Shown: in pieces, positions 49,664 through 63,324 of the stretch
Numbering within the stretch: position 1 is the stretch's first letter
Layout of the letters: each line of letters opens with the position of its first letter
Source: Flavobacterium fluvii
GTDB lineage: Bacteria > Bacteroidota > Bacteroidia > Flavobacteriales > Flavobacteriaceae
Assembly: GCF_900129545.1 (NCBI RefSeq)
Contig: NZ_FQWB01000008.1
Span: 62,001 to 126,000, forward strand
Direction of reading: 5' to 3'
Length of the DNA: 64,000 nucleotides
Notes under the pieces: model-generated
What the model was told of the DNA's origin: nothing
Databases searched by the model: none
The model's input: the letters and a program-made list of their open reading frames with translations, nothing else
Program-made: the position numbers and the translations under genes

Positions 49664-51751
49664 ATGAATTTCAGGACCATTTTTTTTAGAACCCTCTTTT
49701 GTTTAAGTTTTGTTTTTTCGGCTTATGGCCAAGTAAAAGCTCCCGAAGATTATGGCCCAGTTCCCAGTGAAAACCAAATGAAATGGCAGGAGATGGAATA
49801 TTATGCTTTTGTTCATTTATCCGTGAACACCTATACCGATATGGCTTGGGGAAAGGGTGATGAGGATCCTAAAATCTTTAACCCAACCGAGTTGGATTGT
49901 AGGCAGTGGGCTCGAATTTGCAAGGAAGCAGGTATGAAAGGCATTATAATTACGGCGAAACACCATAGTGGTTTTTGTCTTTGGCCATCAAAATATACGG
50001 ACTATTCGGTAAAAAATTCTCCTTGGAAAAATGGCAAAGGGGATATTATGCGTGAAATGGCAAATGCTTGTAAAGAATATGGATTGAAATTAGGAGTTTA
50101 TCTTTCTCCTTGGGACAGGAACCATCCCGATTATGGAAAACCGGAATACATTACGTATTTCCGAAATCAATTAACGGAGCTCCTGACCAATTATGGAGAT
50201 GTTTTCGAAGTGTGGTTTGACGGAGCCAATGGTGGTGACGGTTATTACGGCGGTGCGAACGAAATTCGCAAGATTGACCGCAAAACCTATTATGATTGGA
50301 AAAACACCTATGCTCTTGTTCGAAAATTGCAATCCAATATTGTGATTTGGAATGACAATGGGGATAGGGCAGATCTTCGCTGGGTTGGTACTGAAGCAGG
50401 TTATGTGGGAAAAACCAATTGGAGTCTGTTAAATGCAACAGGGGATGTTCAGGCTGATATGTTACGGTATGGAGTGGAAGATGGTGATGCTTGGGTTCCG
50501 GGTGAAGTAAACACGTCCATCCGACCGGAATGGTTTTATCATTTAAGAGAAGACAGCAAGGTAAAAACGCTGCCGGAACTTATGGAAACTTACTACAATT
50601 CTATAGGTCGCAATGGCACTTTTCTACTTAATTTTCCGATTATGCCGAACGGTTTAATCCATAAAAATGACGAAAAAGCAGCTTTGGAATTGGCGCAAGC
50701 AATAAAGGAATCTTTTGCCGTGAATCTAGCCAAAAAAGTGAAAGCGGAAGCTTCAAATAGTAGGGAGAACAATGCAATATTTGGAGCAGACAAGGCATTA
50801 GATGGCGACAAGGAAACCTATTGGGCAACGGATGACAACATCAATACCGCTTCACTGATTATTAATTTTGACAAGCCGACCACTTTCAACCGGTTTCTGG
50901 TTCAGGAATACATTCGATTGGGACAACGGGTAAAATCTTTTACCGTCGAAGCCTATGTGAAAGGGGAATGGAAGGAATTGGCAAAGGAAACCACCATTGG
51001 TTACAAACGAATACTTTGTTTTCCAACTGTAGAGGCAACAAAACTTCGCTTTACGATTACGGATTCAAAAAGTTGTCCGCTTATTTCCAATATCGAAATT
51101 TACAATGCGCCACAAATATTGACTGCTCCAGCAATAATCAGGGAGCAATCAGGAGACATCAGCATTATTCCTGCCGATTCGGAATCCCAAGTTTTTTACA
51201 CGCTGAATGGAAGTAATCCAACAGCAAATTCGAATAAATATATTGGAAAAATTAAAACGGAAGCTGGAAAAGTAGCAGTTAAGGCCATTGCTTACAATCC
51301 TGCCACCAAAAAAAGTAGTGCTGTCATTGAAGAAAAATTTGATATTGCCAGAACGAATTGGAAAATTCTGGAAATTAATGATGTGGAAGCGTATAAAAGC
51401 ATTGACGGGAATTCTACTTCAATTTGGTTTCAGGATAAAAATAAAAAGATGCCTGTTGATTTGGTGATTGACTTGGGTAAAACAGAAAATTTAATCGGTT
51501 TTAGATACTTGCCAGACCAAAATTTGAAGTCTAAAGGGATTATTTCGAATTATAAATTCTATATTTCGCAGGATAACAACAATTGGGAATTAGTGGATGA
51601 AGGCGAATTTTCGAATATCAACAACAATCCCTTGTGGCAAAATAAAACTTTTAAGTTGGCACAAGCACGTTACATAAAGCTTCAGGCATTGAAAAATACT
51701 AAAGGGGATGATGTTGTTGGGTATTCAGAAATTGATGTTGTCACCAAGTAG
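49664..51751 (+). CDS. Alpha-L-fucosidase (GH29) with F5/8-type domains
   Basis: 695 residues: signal peptide (TLFCLSFVFSAYGQ), GH29 catalytic barrel (about 30-345; motifs YYAFVHLSVNTYTDMAWGKGDEDP, AKHHSGFCLWPSKYTDYSVKNSPWK, FEVWFDGANGGDG with nucleophile Asp186, NGTFLLNFPIMPNG), a discoidin/F5-8C-like domain (about 355-475, SRENNAIFGADKALDGDKETYWATDD), a short chitobiase-like linker domain (about 485-560, VFYTLNGSNPTANSNKY) and a second discoidin-like domain (about 565-695). The sequence type resembles GH29 subfamily B (alpha-1,3/1,4 fucosidases), which is inferred by pattern. It removes fucose from branched glycans. Confidence 0.92.
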   Translation: MNFRTIFFRTLFCLSFVFSAYGQVKAPEDYGPVPSENQMKWQEMEYYAFVHLSVNTYTDMAWGKGDEDPKIFNPTELDCRQWARICKEAGMKGIIITAKHHSGFCLWPSKYTDYSVKNSPWKNGKGDIMREMANACKEYGLKLGVYLSPWDRNHPDYGKPEYITYFRNQLTELLTNYGDVFEVWFDGANGGDGYYGGANEIRKIDRKTYYDWKNTYALVRKLQSNIVIWNDNGDRADLRWVGTEAGYVGKTNWSLLNATGDVQADMLRYGVEDGDAWVPGEVNTSIRPEWFYHLREDSKVKTLPELMETYYNSIGRNGTFLLNFPIMPNGLIHKNDEKAALELAQAIKESFAVNLAKKVKAEASNSRENNAIFGADKALDGDKETYWATDDNINTASLIINFDKPTTFNRFLVQEYIRLGQRVKSFTVEAYVKGEWKELAKETTIGYKRILCFPTVEATKLRFTITDSKSCPLISNIEIYNAPQILTAPAIIREQSGDISIIPADSESQVFYTLNGSNPTANSNKYIGKIKTEAGKVAVKAIAYNPATKKSSAVIEEKFDIARTNWKILEINDVEAYKSIDGNSTSIWFQDKNKKMPVDLVIDLGKTENLIGFRYLPDQNLKSKGIISNYKFYISQDNNNWELVDEGEFSNINNNPLWQNKTFKLAQARYIKLQALKNTKGDDVVGYSEIDVVTK

Positions 51752-51800
51752 GTTTAGACAAGAAGTTCCAGCGTAATAAATAATTGAAAAACAAAGTTAT

Positions 51801-53627
51801 ATGTCAAGAATATCGGGTTTATTGCTACTATTACTTTCTTTATATGCTTGTAAAACGGAACAGCAACCAGTTCAAAAAAAGGTACAAATTGCTTTTATTG
51901 CCGATGTACATTTGAATGATATTTTTGGAAAATTTCAAGACAACACTTACCAAGGAATAAAAAATCCGGTAACGGATGAATATGCCAATATCCGGACCAT
52001 GAGTTCGCAATTGCATTCCACCAGAATTTTCAACGAGAACTATTTCGCGTTTTTGGAAGCCTTAAATGATATTTTGAAAAGAGGCATCAAACAGGTCGTG
52101 CTTCCAGGCGATTTCAGCGATGACGGGCAACCTGTACACGTTAGGGGATTGAAAAAAATACTCGATGACTACTCAAAAAAATATGGCATTTCATTTTTCG
52201 TGACAACGGGAAATCACGACGTAGTAAGACCTTTTTCCCAAGAAGCAACCAAAACCGATTTTTTGGGCAAAGATGGAAAAGAACAAATTATCAGCAGTTA
52301 TAAAACTAATTTGGCACACGAAAAGGAATTGGAACCCATCATCACTTCCGATATAAAAAACTGGGGTTACAAAGAAACCTTAAATGAAATGGCTGATTTT
52401 GGTTTCTATCCACAAAAGAGCTATTTGTATTGGGAAACCCCTTTTTCAAGTTATGGGCATGAAGCCTATAATTTTGATAAAGCTTTAGCAGAATCAGTCT
52501 TGGAAAAAAGAACCTATGCTATTAAAAACACTAATTTATCCCTTCCCGATGCGAGTTATTTGGTCGAACCCATCAAAGGAGTTTGGCTTTTGGCCATAGA
52601 CGCCAATGCCTATGTTCCCAATGAAAAATTGTCGGGTTTGTTGGATGATCCCCATAATTTTTCAGGAGCCACAATTGGGTATAACAACGTGCTTTTATAT
52701 AAAAATCATTTGGTAGAATGGGTCAAAAAAGTCTCGGCGGAAGCCAAACAAAAAGGAAAAATATTGATTGCCTTTAGCCATTATCCCATGGTCGATTTTA
52801 ATGATGGTGCCACACCGGAAATGAAACTACTTTTTGCTCCCAATAAAATGCAGCTGGACAGAGTGCCCAACGAAGAGGTAGCCCAAACATTTGCCGATGC
52901 GGGCATCCAAATTCATTTTGGTGGTCACATGCACATCAACGATACTGGAGTAAGAACAACGGCAAAAGGGAATACCTTGTTTAATATCCAGACGCCTTCG
53001 TTGGCTGCATACAAACCCGCTTATAAAATTCTGACTATTAATTCCAATTCCGAAGTTGAGGTGGAAACCGTCGTGATTGGGTCGGTTCCAAAGTTTAACA
53101 GCTTGTTTCCTTTTTATGAAGAGGAGTATGCCCATTTGCAAAATATAAAAAGCCCAAATATTTGGAATAAAGACATTCTGAAAGCCAAAGATTATGAAGA
53201 ATTTACCCAATGGCATTTGAAAGAATTAGTGCGTCTTCGTTTTTTGCCCGAAGATTTTCCCGTAGCATTTTTATCTTCCATCGTAAAGCTTTCAGGCAAG
53301 GATTTATTGGAGATCAATAAAAACACTTCGGAAGTTGATGCTGCGTTATCCTCAAACCATTTAACCATCCACGATTTTGAAACCTGGACAGCTTTTGACA
53401 TGCTATTTGATTTTTACAGGTTGAAAAATGCCGATGAATTGGCCAAGCCGGAAATAGGCGCCAACAGATTAAAGCAATACCAAATGGTATGTGAACAGTT
53501 AGAAAAATCAGGCGACGAGCGATTGGTTTTATGGTCAAAAATAGTTCAAAAAATGATGAAAGGACAACCGTCAAACCATTTTAAAATCAACTTGAAAACC
53601 AACCATATAGAACGAATAAACCCTTGA
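51801..53627 (+). CDS. Calcineurin-like metallophosphoesterase lipoprotein
   Basis: 608 residues. Lipobox Cys17 (LLSLYAC). The complete dimetal motif set of calcineurin-like phosphoesterases is present: IADVHLND (D-x-H), LPGDFSDDG (GD..), TTGNHDVV (GNH), FSHYPM and GGHMHINDTG (GHxH). Residues about 430-608 form a helical C-terminal part without named domain. A surface-anchored phosphoesterase inside a PUL implies that the glycan, or a nearby molecule, carries phosphate esters such as phosphoethanolamine, phosphomannose or inositol phosphate. Substrate inferred only from context. Confidence 0.88.
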   Translation: MSRISGLLLLLLSLYACKTEQQPVQKKVQIAFIADVHLNDIFGKFQDNTYQGIKNPVTDEYANIRTMSSQLHSTRIFNENYFAFLEALNDILKRGIKQVVLPGDFSDDGQPVHVRGLKKILDDYSKKYGISFFVTTGNHDVVRPFSQEATKTDFLGKDGKEQIISSYKTNLAHEKELEPIITSDIKNWGYKETLNEMADFGFYPQKSYLYWETPFSSYGHEAYNFDKALAESVLEKRTYAIKNTNLSLPDASYLVEPIKGVWLLAIDANAYVPNEKLSGLLDDPHNFSGATIGYNNVLLYKNHLVEWVKKVSAEAKQKGKILIAFSHYPMVDFNDGATPEMKLLFAPNKMQLDRVPNEEVAQTFADAGIQIHFGGHMHINDTGVRTTAKGNTLFNIQTPSLAAYKPAYKILTINSNSEVEVETVVIGSVPKFNSLFPFYEEEYAHLQNIKSPNIWNKDILKAKDYEEFTQWHLKELVRLRFLPEDFPVAFLSSIVKLSGKDLLEINKNTSEVDAALSSNHLTIHDFETWTAFDMLFDFYRLKNADELAKPEIGANRLKQYQMVCEQLEKSGDERLVLWSKIVQKMMKGQPSNHFKINLKTNHIERINP

Positions 53628-53849
53628 TGGGGATAAATTTATTGGTTTAAAAATAGTAAATTGCATCTATAATTCATTGTATGAAATCGCCATTAACAAG
53701 GAGTTTGTGCTAGCAAATGAAATTCGCTGAACGCCTATGAAAAATATTAACCCAATGAAGCAAACACCAATGAGTAAAAAGGCGACACGAGCACAAGCGA
53801 ACTGGCGGAGCATAACATAAGTGACCACTGAAAAATATAATTCACCCAT

Positions 53850-56800
53850 ATGAAACCAAATCCTTTTATATTATTTTTCTTCATAATCACTTTTTATTAT
53901 TCTCATTCCCAGAATATAAAATTTGATCATTATAATGATAATAACGGCTTGTCCCATAATTCGGTTAGGCATATTGTCCAAGATAAAAATGGTTTTTTGT
54001 GGTTTGGCACTTTCTCTGGACTGAACCGTTTTGATGGATATCAATTTAAAACATACTTGAGTTCTTCCACAAGTGAAAACAGATTGAATAATGATGACAT
54101 AACAGCTCTGGAACTTGACAAAACATCCAACAATTTATGGATAGGAACAAGAAAAGGCCTGACGCTTTATAAAATCGACACGAATGAGTTCACAACATTT
54201 TTGCCACAAATAAACAATCCCAAAAGTTTACCAGACGAAGAGATTCGTTCGGTGCACGTAGACAAATTCAAAAGGGTTTGGGTAGGAACCAAAACCAAGG
54301 GAGTTTACATGTTTTTTCCAAAAGAAAACAGGTTCGAAAAAGTTTCAATCCCGGGTTTTGTATATGTAAATGAAATTTTCGAAGATAAAAAAGGAGGGAT
54401 TTGGATTGGCAGTTATGAAACGGGATCGGTGGCAAAAATTACTTTAAGCGGTAAAGGCGAGATTGTGCGTGTCAATAATTATACGCTAAGTATTCCTAAT
54501 TCAGCCGAAAAAAACCCGTACATTAATTTTATTTTCCAAGATGCCAAGTTTGATATTTTTATTGGAACTCGGGAAGGTTTGTATAAACTGGATAAATCAA
54601 AAAATGCATTCGTAAATCTGTATATAGAAAATAAAGAAACCAGAAATAGTTTGGGTCCCTATTTTTTGTCGGTGGCCCAAGCTCCAAATGGGAAATATTT
54701 GGTAGGGACATTAGGAGGTTTGCTCGTGTGCAATCAATTGGAAGATATTCAGAATGGGAATTATAAATGGTATTATTCGATATTGTCTGATGAAACATCC
54801 CTAGTTGACAATCTAGTTTCGGCACTATATTTTGATGCATCCGGAGTACTGTGGATTGGTACAGAAGATGGATTGGACAAATATGACCCGTACGAAAACC
54901 AGTTTGTTCTCAACAAAGACATATCCCGTCACATCGGTAACCAAGCTCCCCGTATCCGAGGCTTTTCTAAAACGCATGATGGAAAAGTAATTGTCGAAAC
55001 AAGGCATAATGGACTTTTTATATCCAATGCAAAAGGTTTTGCTCCCTTGTATGACAATAACAAGGACTTGGCAAGCATCTATTCTGATGATGGGAAAATA
55101 TTTTACTGCGGTCTTTGGAACGGCAATGTGCTGGTTTACAATTATACGACCAATACCTCAAAAGAAGTTAATGTAGGATTTAGCGAAGCACCTGTATTTG
55201 CTTTTAACAAGATTGGGGAAGAAACAATTATCATAGGCTCTTTTGGAGAAGGAGCAGTTATATTAAATACCAAAACGTTGCAGGTTCAAGGAGCTTCGGG
55301 TAAATTACTTCCTGGTTTTCAAATTAATGCCATAGAGAAAGACAAAGCCAATAATGTTTGGTTGGCAACAGAAACCGGAGTGGCAAGATATAACATTAAT
55401 TCCGGACAAATTAAAATATACAAGTCGCTTTATGCCAAAGAAAAAGGCATACCGCACGATGATAATATTAGTGACGTTCTGGTTGATGTCAAAGGAAGAA
55501 TATGGGTTTCCACACGTTTTGGTCTATGTTTTTATGAACCCTCAAAAGATAATTTTAAACCCATAACCAATCCCAAGGAACTTTCCGGAAAGTGGATTAC
55601 GGACATACTGTCGGACACTAATGGAAATTTATGGTTGAACATCAACAATAATACTATAGCAAGGCTTAACACTAATTTAAAAGATGTCAATGTTTATCAT
55701 GTAAAAAGCGGAAACAGACTCGATGTTTTCAGCTCTGGAGGTTTTTTTAATTTTAATAGTTCAAGCATTTATTTAGGGAGTAAAAACGGCATCATTCATT
55801 TTTCGCTCGACAAGATAATAAATAATAAATGGTCTCCAATGCCCATTATTACTGAATTCAAGATTCAGAACGAAGAGATTTTTCCCGGCAAGGAAATTAA
55901 TGGACAAGTACCACTTTCAAAAGATTTGAATTATAGTAAAGAAGTGGAGCTAAGCTATAAAAATCGCGATTTTTCAATCCAGTTTTCGACACCTTCTTTT
56001 ACAAACGAAAAACTGAACAAGTTTGAATACATGCTTGAAGGTTTTGATAAGAATTGGATCAGTGCCAACAGTAACTCAAGAAATGTTCAATATACCAATC
56101 TTTATCCTGGTGAATATGTTTTCAAAATAAGATCAAGCAACAGTGACGGACATTGGAGCAAGACGGCTTCTTACCAAATAAGAATTCTGCCTCCTTTTTG
56201 GTTGACGGTACCCGCATTATTGTTATTTCTTATACTATTGGCCGTTATTTTTTACTTTGTAAATAAAGAGATTAAAAATCGTATTCGATTGAAACAAGAA
56301 TTGCTGACAGAAAAAGTAAAACGAGAACAAGACGTTAAATTGAACAATGAAAAACTTCGTTTTTTTACCAATATTTCCCATGAGTTAAGAACGCCTTTGA
56401 CCCTAATATTGGGCCCTGCCAAGCAATTGATGGACGAAGGCAATGCAAGCGAATATCAAAAAAGCAGGCACAATCTGATTCATCAAAATGCAAGCAGGAT
56501 GTTAAATCTGGTCAACCAAGTATTGGATTTTAGAAAAGCACAAGCAGGAGAATTAAAACTGAGAGTTTCAGAAACCGATATCGTTGCCTATTCCAAAAAC
56601 ATTTTCGATTCTTTTAAGGAACTGGCATACAACAAAAATATCCGATTGGGTTTTACAACAGAAAATGAAGAAATAACCGGCTGGATAGATAATGACAAGT
56701 ATGATAAAATTCTATACAATCTTTTGTCCAATGCCATGAAGTTTACAAATAATTATGGCAATGTAGATTTGTTTCTAAGGTTAAAAGACGGAGAAGAAGG

Positions 56801-57884
56801 CCTGTTGGTTATTGAAGTAAGTGACAACGGAATTGGAATTCCTTTAAAAAGCCAGGAAAAAATATTCAAGCGCTTTTATCAGGTGACCAACAGCAAAGAA
56901 CACAACACGGGATCGGGGATTGGTTTGTCATTGGTAAAATCGTTGGTGGAACTTCACAAGGGAATCATTAAAGTAGTGAGTACACCCGGCAAGGGAAGTA
57001 TATTTACAGTTGAAATTCCAATAGACCGGGTTTTTTACACCGATAAAGAAGCAGTCGAATATGTTGTGAAAAATGACAATCACAGTATGCCGATTCCTGA
57101 AAAAACGGTGAAGAAAATACTTCAAAACACGGATTTAAAACAAAAAATATTGGTTGTTGAGGACAATGTGGAACTCCGAAAATATCTAGTGGATTATTTA
57201 TCCGATTATTACAAAGTTTACGAGGCCGAAAATGGAGAGGAAGGACTGAAAATTTGTCGACAAATCAAACCAATTCTATGTGTTTCGGATGTCATGATGC
57301 CGGTTATGGATGGTCACGAATTTTGCACAGAACTAAAAAAGGACGAGTTTATTAGCCACATTCCGGTAGTTTTATTGACCGCACTTTCCGATAATGAAGA
57401 CAAGGTAAAAGGATATGGCATAGGTGCCGATGGGTATATCGTAAAACCATTCGAACCTTCGTTGCTTAAATCAGTCATTGAAAACATTATCAAATCAAGA
57501 CTGGAATTAAAAGCAAAATTCTCTGGCGAAGTGGAAAGCAAGATAGGCCTGCTGACCCATTCTCCCATTGACGAAGAGTTTTTGGCAAAAGTCACGGGTT
57601 TAATAAACGATAATTTGAGCGAATTGGATTTGTCAACGGAATTTTTGTGTGATAAATTAGGTGTCAGCTCTTCAAAATTATACCGAAAAATCAAAGAATT
57701 GACCGATTTGGCTCCCAATGAATTTATTAGAACCATTCGTTTGAAAAAAGCCGCTCAACTTTTAAAAACAAAAAAACACAATGTTTCCGAAGTAACCGAT
57801 TTAGTGGGCTTCAACGATCCTTTATATTTCAGTAGATGTTTCAAAAAACAGTTCGGGTTTCCTCCAAGCAAGTTAATTAATTAG
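53850..57884 (+). CDS. Hybrid two-component system regulator (HTCS)
   Basis: 1344 residues. Order: signal sequence; 14-blade-type periplasmic sensor of Reg_prop repeats (about 30-680; recurrent NGFLWFGTFSGLNRFDG, NNLWIGTRKGLTLY, GVLWIGTEDGLDKYDP); Y_Y_Y domain (about 700-780, VELSYKNRDFSIQF.. YPGEYVFKIRSSNSDG); one membrane span (about 785-807); HisKA with His844 (FTNISHELRTP); HATPase (SNAMKFTN, DNGIGIP, GSGIGLSLVKSLVELH); receiver domain with Asp1147 (SDVMMPVMDG); AraC-type DNA-binding domain (about 1255-1344). It senses an oligosaccharide in the periplasm and switches on PUL genes; typical sole regulator of a PUL. Confidence 0.96.
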   Translation: MKPNPFILFFFIITFYYSHSQNIKFDHYNDNNGLSHNSVRHIVQDKNGFLWFGTFSGLNRFDGYQFKTYLSSSTSENRLNNDDITALELDKTSNNLWIGTRKGLTLYKIDTNEFTTFLPQINNPKSLPDEEIRSVHVDKFKRVWVGTKTKGVYMFFPKENRFEKVSIPGFVYVNEIFEDKKGGIWIGSYETGSVAKITLSGKGEIVRVNNYTLSIPNSAEKNPYINFIFQDAKFDIFIGTREGLYKLDKSKNAFVNLYIENKETRNSLGPYFLSVAQAPNGKYLVGTLGGLLVCNQLEDIQNGNYKWYYSILSDETSLVDNLVSALYFDASGVLWIGTEDGLDKYDPYENQFVLNKDISRHIGNQAPRIRGFSKTHDGKVIVETRHNGLFISNAKGFAPLYDNNKDLASIYSDDGKIFYCGLWNGNVLVYNYTTNTSKEVNVGFSEAPVFAFNKIGEETIIIGSFGEGAVILNTKTLQVQGASGKLLPGFQINAIEKDKANNVWLATETGVARYNINSGQIKIYKSLYAKEKGIPHDDNISDVLVDVKGRIWVSTRFGLCFYEPSKDNFKPITNPKELSGKWITDILSDTNGNLWLNINNNTIARLNTNLKDVNVYHVKSGNRLDVFSSGGFFNFNSSSIYLGSKNGIIHFSLDKIINNKWSPMPIITEFKIQNEEIFPGKEINGQVPLSKDLNYSKEVELSYKNRDFSIQFSTPSFTNEKLNKFEYMLEGFDKNWISANSNSRNVQYTNLYPGEYVFKIRSSNSDGHWSKTASYQIRILPPFWLTVPALLLFLILLAVIFYFVNKEIKNRIRLKQELLTEKVKREQDVKLNNEKLRFFTNISHELRTPLTLILGPAKQLMDEGNASEYQKSRHNLIHQNASRMLNLVNQVLDFRKAQAGELKLRVSETDIVAYSKNIFDSFKELAYNKNIRLGFTTENEEITGWIDNDKYDKILYNLLSNAMKFTNNYGNVDLFLRLKDGEEGLLVIEVSDNGIGIPLKSQEKIFKRFYQVTNSKEHNTGSGIGLSLVKSLVELHKGIIKVVSTPGKGSIFTVEIPIDRVFYTDKEAVEYVVKNDNHSMPIPEKTVKKILQNTDLKQKILVVEDNVELRKYLVDYLSDYYKVYEAENGEEGLKICRQIKPILCVSDVMMPVMDGHEFCTELKKDEFISHIPVVLLTALSDNEDKVKGYGIGADGYIVKPFEPSLLKSVIENIIKSRLELKAKFSGEVESKIGLLTHSPIDEEFLAKVTGLINDNLSELDLSTEFLCDKLGVSSSKLYRKIKELTDLAPNEFIRTIRLKKAAQLLKTKKHNVSEVTDLVGFNDPLYFSRCFKKQFGFPPSKLIN

Positions 57885-58011
57885 TTATTAGTATTTTAAG
57901 TAGGCGTAAAATCATCCTCAAATTACAATCTATCCATATTTTTGATGGATTAGTCCATTTCATTTTCTAGTTGAAACTATATTTTTGTCTTGTAATTTTT
58001 AATTAAATGTC

Positions 58012-58884
58012 ATGAAAAAAATAATAGACACGGATAAACCGCTGAAAAATTTGGACGAATGGGAAGATGATTTGTTGATACGTTACCCAGATCCAACAGA
58101 AAATATAAAAGAAAAGGAAGAGTTTAGAAATTATGTCGATTCAGAGCGTGTAGAAACGGTTAAAGAGTTTTACAGGATGAATCACACCTACCAAACCTAT
58201 GATTTCGTATGCAGCAAAGAGGAAGAGTTTCTGCAGTTCAATAAAAAACAAATGTCTATTTGGGAGGCAGTAGATTTTTTGAACACTCTTGTTGACGACA
58301 GTGACCCAGACATTGATTTAGACCAAACCCAACATCTTTTGCAAACTTCTGAAGCAATCAGGGCAGATGGCCATCCAGATTGGTTTGTTCTTACGGGGTT
58401 TTTACATGATCTTGGAAAAGTTTTGTGTTTGTTCGGAGAACCACAATGGGCAGTGGTAGGCGATACTTTTCCTGTTGGTTGTGCGTATTCGGACAAGATT
58501 GTTTACCCGGAATTTTTCAAGGAAAATCCAGATTACACAGATGAGAGATTCAATACTAAATTGGGTATTTATTCTGAAAACTGTGGACTCGACAAAGTAA
58601 AAATGAGTTGGGGACATGATGAATATCTGTATCAGATAATGAAAGATTATTTGCCGGATCCAGCCTTGTACATGATTCGATACCATTCATTTTACTCGCA
58701 ACACAAAGAGAATGCTTATGCACATTTGATGAATGAGAAAGACGTGGAAATGTTTGAATGGGTCAAAAAGTTTAATCCTTATGATTTATATACAAAAGCG
58801 CCCGTTAAGCCGGATGTAAAAGCATTATTGCCGTATTATAAAGAATTAGTGGCAAAATATTTACCGGAGAAATTGAATTTCTAA
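58012..58884 (+). CDS. myo-Inositol oxygenase (MIOX)
   Basis: 290 residues, cytoplasmic. Matches the MIOX family over its length: [49 protein letters not shown] (metal His and the HD pair), [47 protein letters not shown] (HD) and [20 protein letters not shown] (His). The non-haem diiron enzyme converts myo-inositol plus oxygen to D-glucuronate. It is unusual inside a PUL; its presence between the HTCS and a GH2 gene suggests that inositol is a product of the glycan being degraded. No glucuronate isomerase is in the window. Confidence 0.94.
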   Translation: MKKIIDTDKPLKNLDEWEDDLLIRYPDPTENIKEKEEFRNYVDSERVETVKEFYRMNHTYQTYDFVCSKEEEFLQFNKKQMSIWEAVDFLNTLVDDSDPDIDLDQTQHLLQTSEAIRADGHPDWFVLTGFLHDLGKVLCLFGEPQWAVVGDTFPVGCAYSDKIVYPEFFKENPDYTDERFNTKLGIYSENCGLDKVKMSWGHDEYLYQIMKDYLPDPALYMIRYHSFYSQHKENAYAHLMNEKDVEMFEWVKKFNPYDLYTKAPVKPDVKALLPYYKELVAKYLPEKLNF

Positions 58885-58943
58885 ACGGAGTTTCACTCTT
58901 TCTTTTCATTTTGTACTTTTTCCTGTGGCGGAAATTAAAATAA

Positions 58944-62078
<3,135 letters not shown>

Positions 62079-62127
62079 AAAATATAGAAAACGATTAAAG
62101 GAAAAGGAAGATTTAAGTAAGGATATT

Positions 62128-63270
62128 ATGGGTAATACTACAAATGGCAGGCTGGTTTCTTTGGACGTCCTGAGAGGGTTTGTAATGTTTTGGATCATGA
62201 GTGGCGAACATATTATTCACGCTTTGGCGAAGGCAATGCCAATTCCTGTTTTTATATGGATGTCATCGCAAATGCATCATACAGATTGGAACGGTATTAC
62301 GTTTTATGACATGATATTTCCCGTATTTCTATTCGTTGCCGGAGTTTCGATGCCTTATTCTTTCGAGAAGAAAATGAGGAGTGCAGGAGTGAAAACACCA
62401 ATGGAATTACCGTCCAGCGAAAAACGAAAAATATACCTATCCATGGTAAAAAGAACGGGTATTTTATTGTTGTTGGGGTTTGTGGTCAATGGATTATTGC
62501 GGTTTGACGGCTATGATCAAACTCGTTTTGCCAGCGTGTTGGGACGTATTGGACTAGCTTGGTTTTTTGCAGGCATCATCTATTTGAATTTTGATTTAAA
62601 AAAGCAACTGTTGTGGTTAGCAGTTATTTTGGTTGGTTATTATTTAGTTTTAAAGTTGATGCCAGTCCCTAATTTTGGGGCTGGTATTTTAACGCCGGAA
62701 GGCTCATTTTCAAGCTATTTCGACCAAAAGTTTCTGCCGGGACGACTACACAGTAAAGTATATGATCCCGAAGGATTGTTTTCGACGATACCAGCCATTG
62801 CCACCGCTTTGCTGGGAATGTTTTTGGGAACATTTTTGAAAATGGAGGACTCCTTTTCGATAAACAAAAAACTATTGATAATGATTGCGTCAGCAGTTGT
62901 TTTGATAGGGATTGGTATTCTTTGGAATTATGATTTTCCTATAAACAAGCGCTTGTGGACAAGTTCTTTCGTGTGTTTGGTTGGCGGATTCAGTATTTTG
63001 TTTTTTGTCTTTTTTTATCTGGTAATCGACGTATTGGGTTTCCGTAAATGGGCATTTCCTTTACTACTGATTGGCTCCAATTCGATATTGATTTATATGG
63101 CATCAGAGGGTTTGGTAAATTTCAAACATACTGCCGAGTTTGTATTTGGAGGAGCCATTGAATTTTTGCCGCTCATTTGGCAACCCGTGTTTACCGCTTT
63201 ATCAGTAACGTTTGTCCAACTCGTTTTACTTTATTTTCTGTACAAAAGAAAATGGTTTTTGAAAATCTAA
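62128..63270 (+). CDS. NagX/DUF5009-type membrane protein (heparan-alpha-glucosaminide acetyltransferase-like)
   Basis: 380 residues with roughly nine or ten membrane spans. The start LVSLDVLRGFVMFWIMSGE, then GITFYDMIFPVFLFVAGVSMPYS, SVLGRIGLAWFFAGI, and later LLIGSNSILIYM are typical of the NagX/HGSNAT-like membrane acyltransferase group (DUF5009). Eukaryotic HGSNAT acetylates terminal glucosamine in the lysosome. Bacterial relatives lie in GlcNAc-utilisation loci and are proposed to transport or acetylate amino sugars. In this locus, which has GH89 and NagB–PIG-L, an acetyl-transfer or amino-sugar uptake role is plausible. Confidence 0.82.
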   Translation: MGNTTNGRLVSLDVLRGFVMFWIMSGEHIIHALAKAMPIPVFIWMSSQMHHTDWNGITFYDMIFPVFLFVAGVSMPYSFEKKMRSAGVKTPMELPSSEKRKIYLSMVKRTGILLLLGFVVNGLLRFDGYDQTRFASVLGRIGLAWFFAGIIYLNFDLKKQLLWLAVILVGYYLVLKLMPVPNFGAGILTPEGSFSSYFDQKFLPGRLHSKVYDPEGLFSTIPAIATALLGMFLGTFLKMEDSFSINKKLLIMIASAVVLIGIGILWNYDFPINKRLWTSSFVCLVGGFSILFFVFFYLVIDVLGFRKWAFPLLLIGSNSILIYMASEGLVNFKHTAEFVFGGAIEFLPLIWQPVFTALSVTFVQLVLLYFLYKRKWFLKI

Positions 63271-63324
63271 ACCAAAAATATTTAAACCAAATTATACACT
63301 ATTACTAAATCAACCAATTAAATT

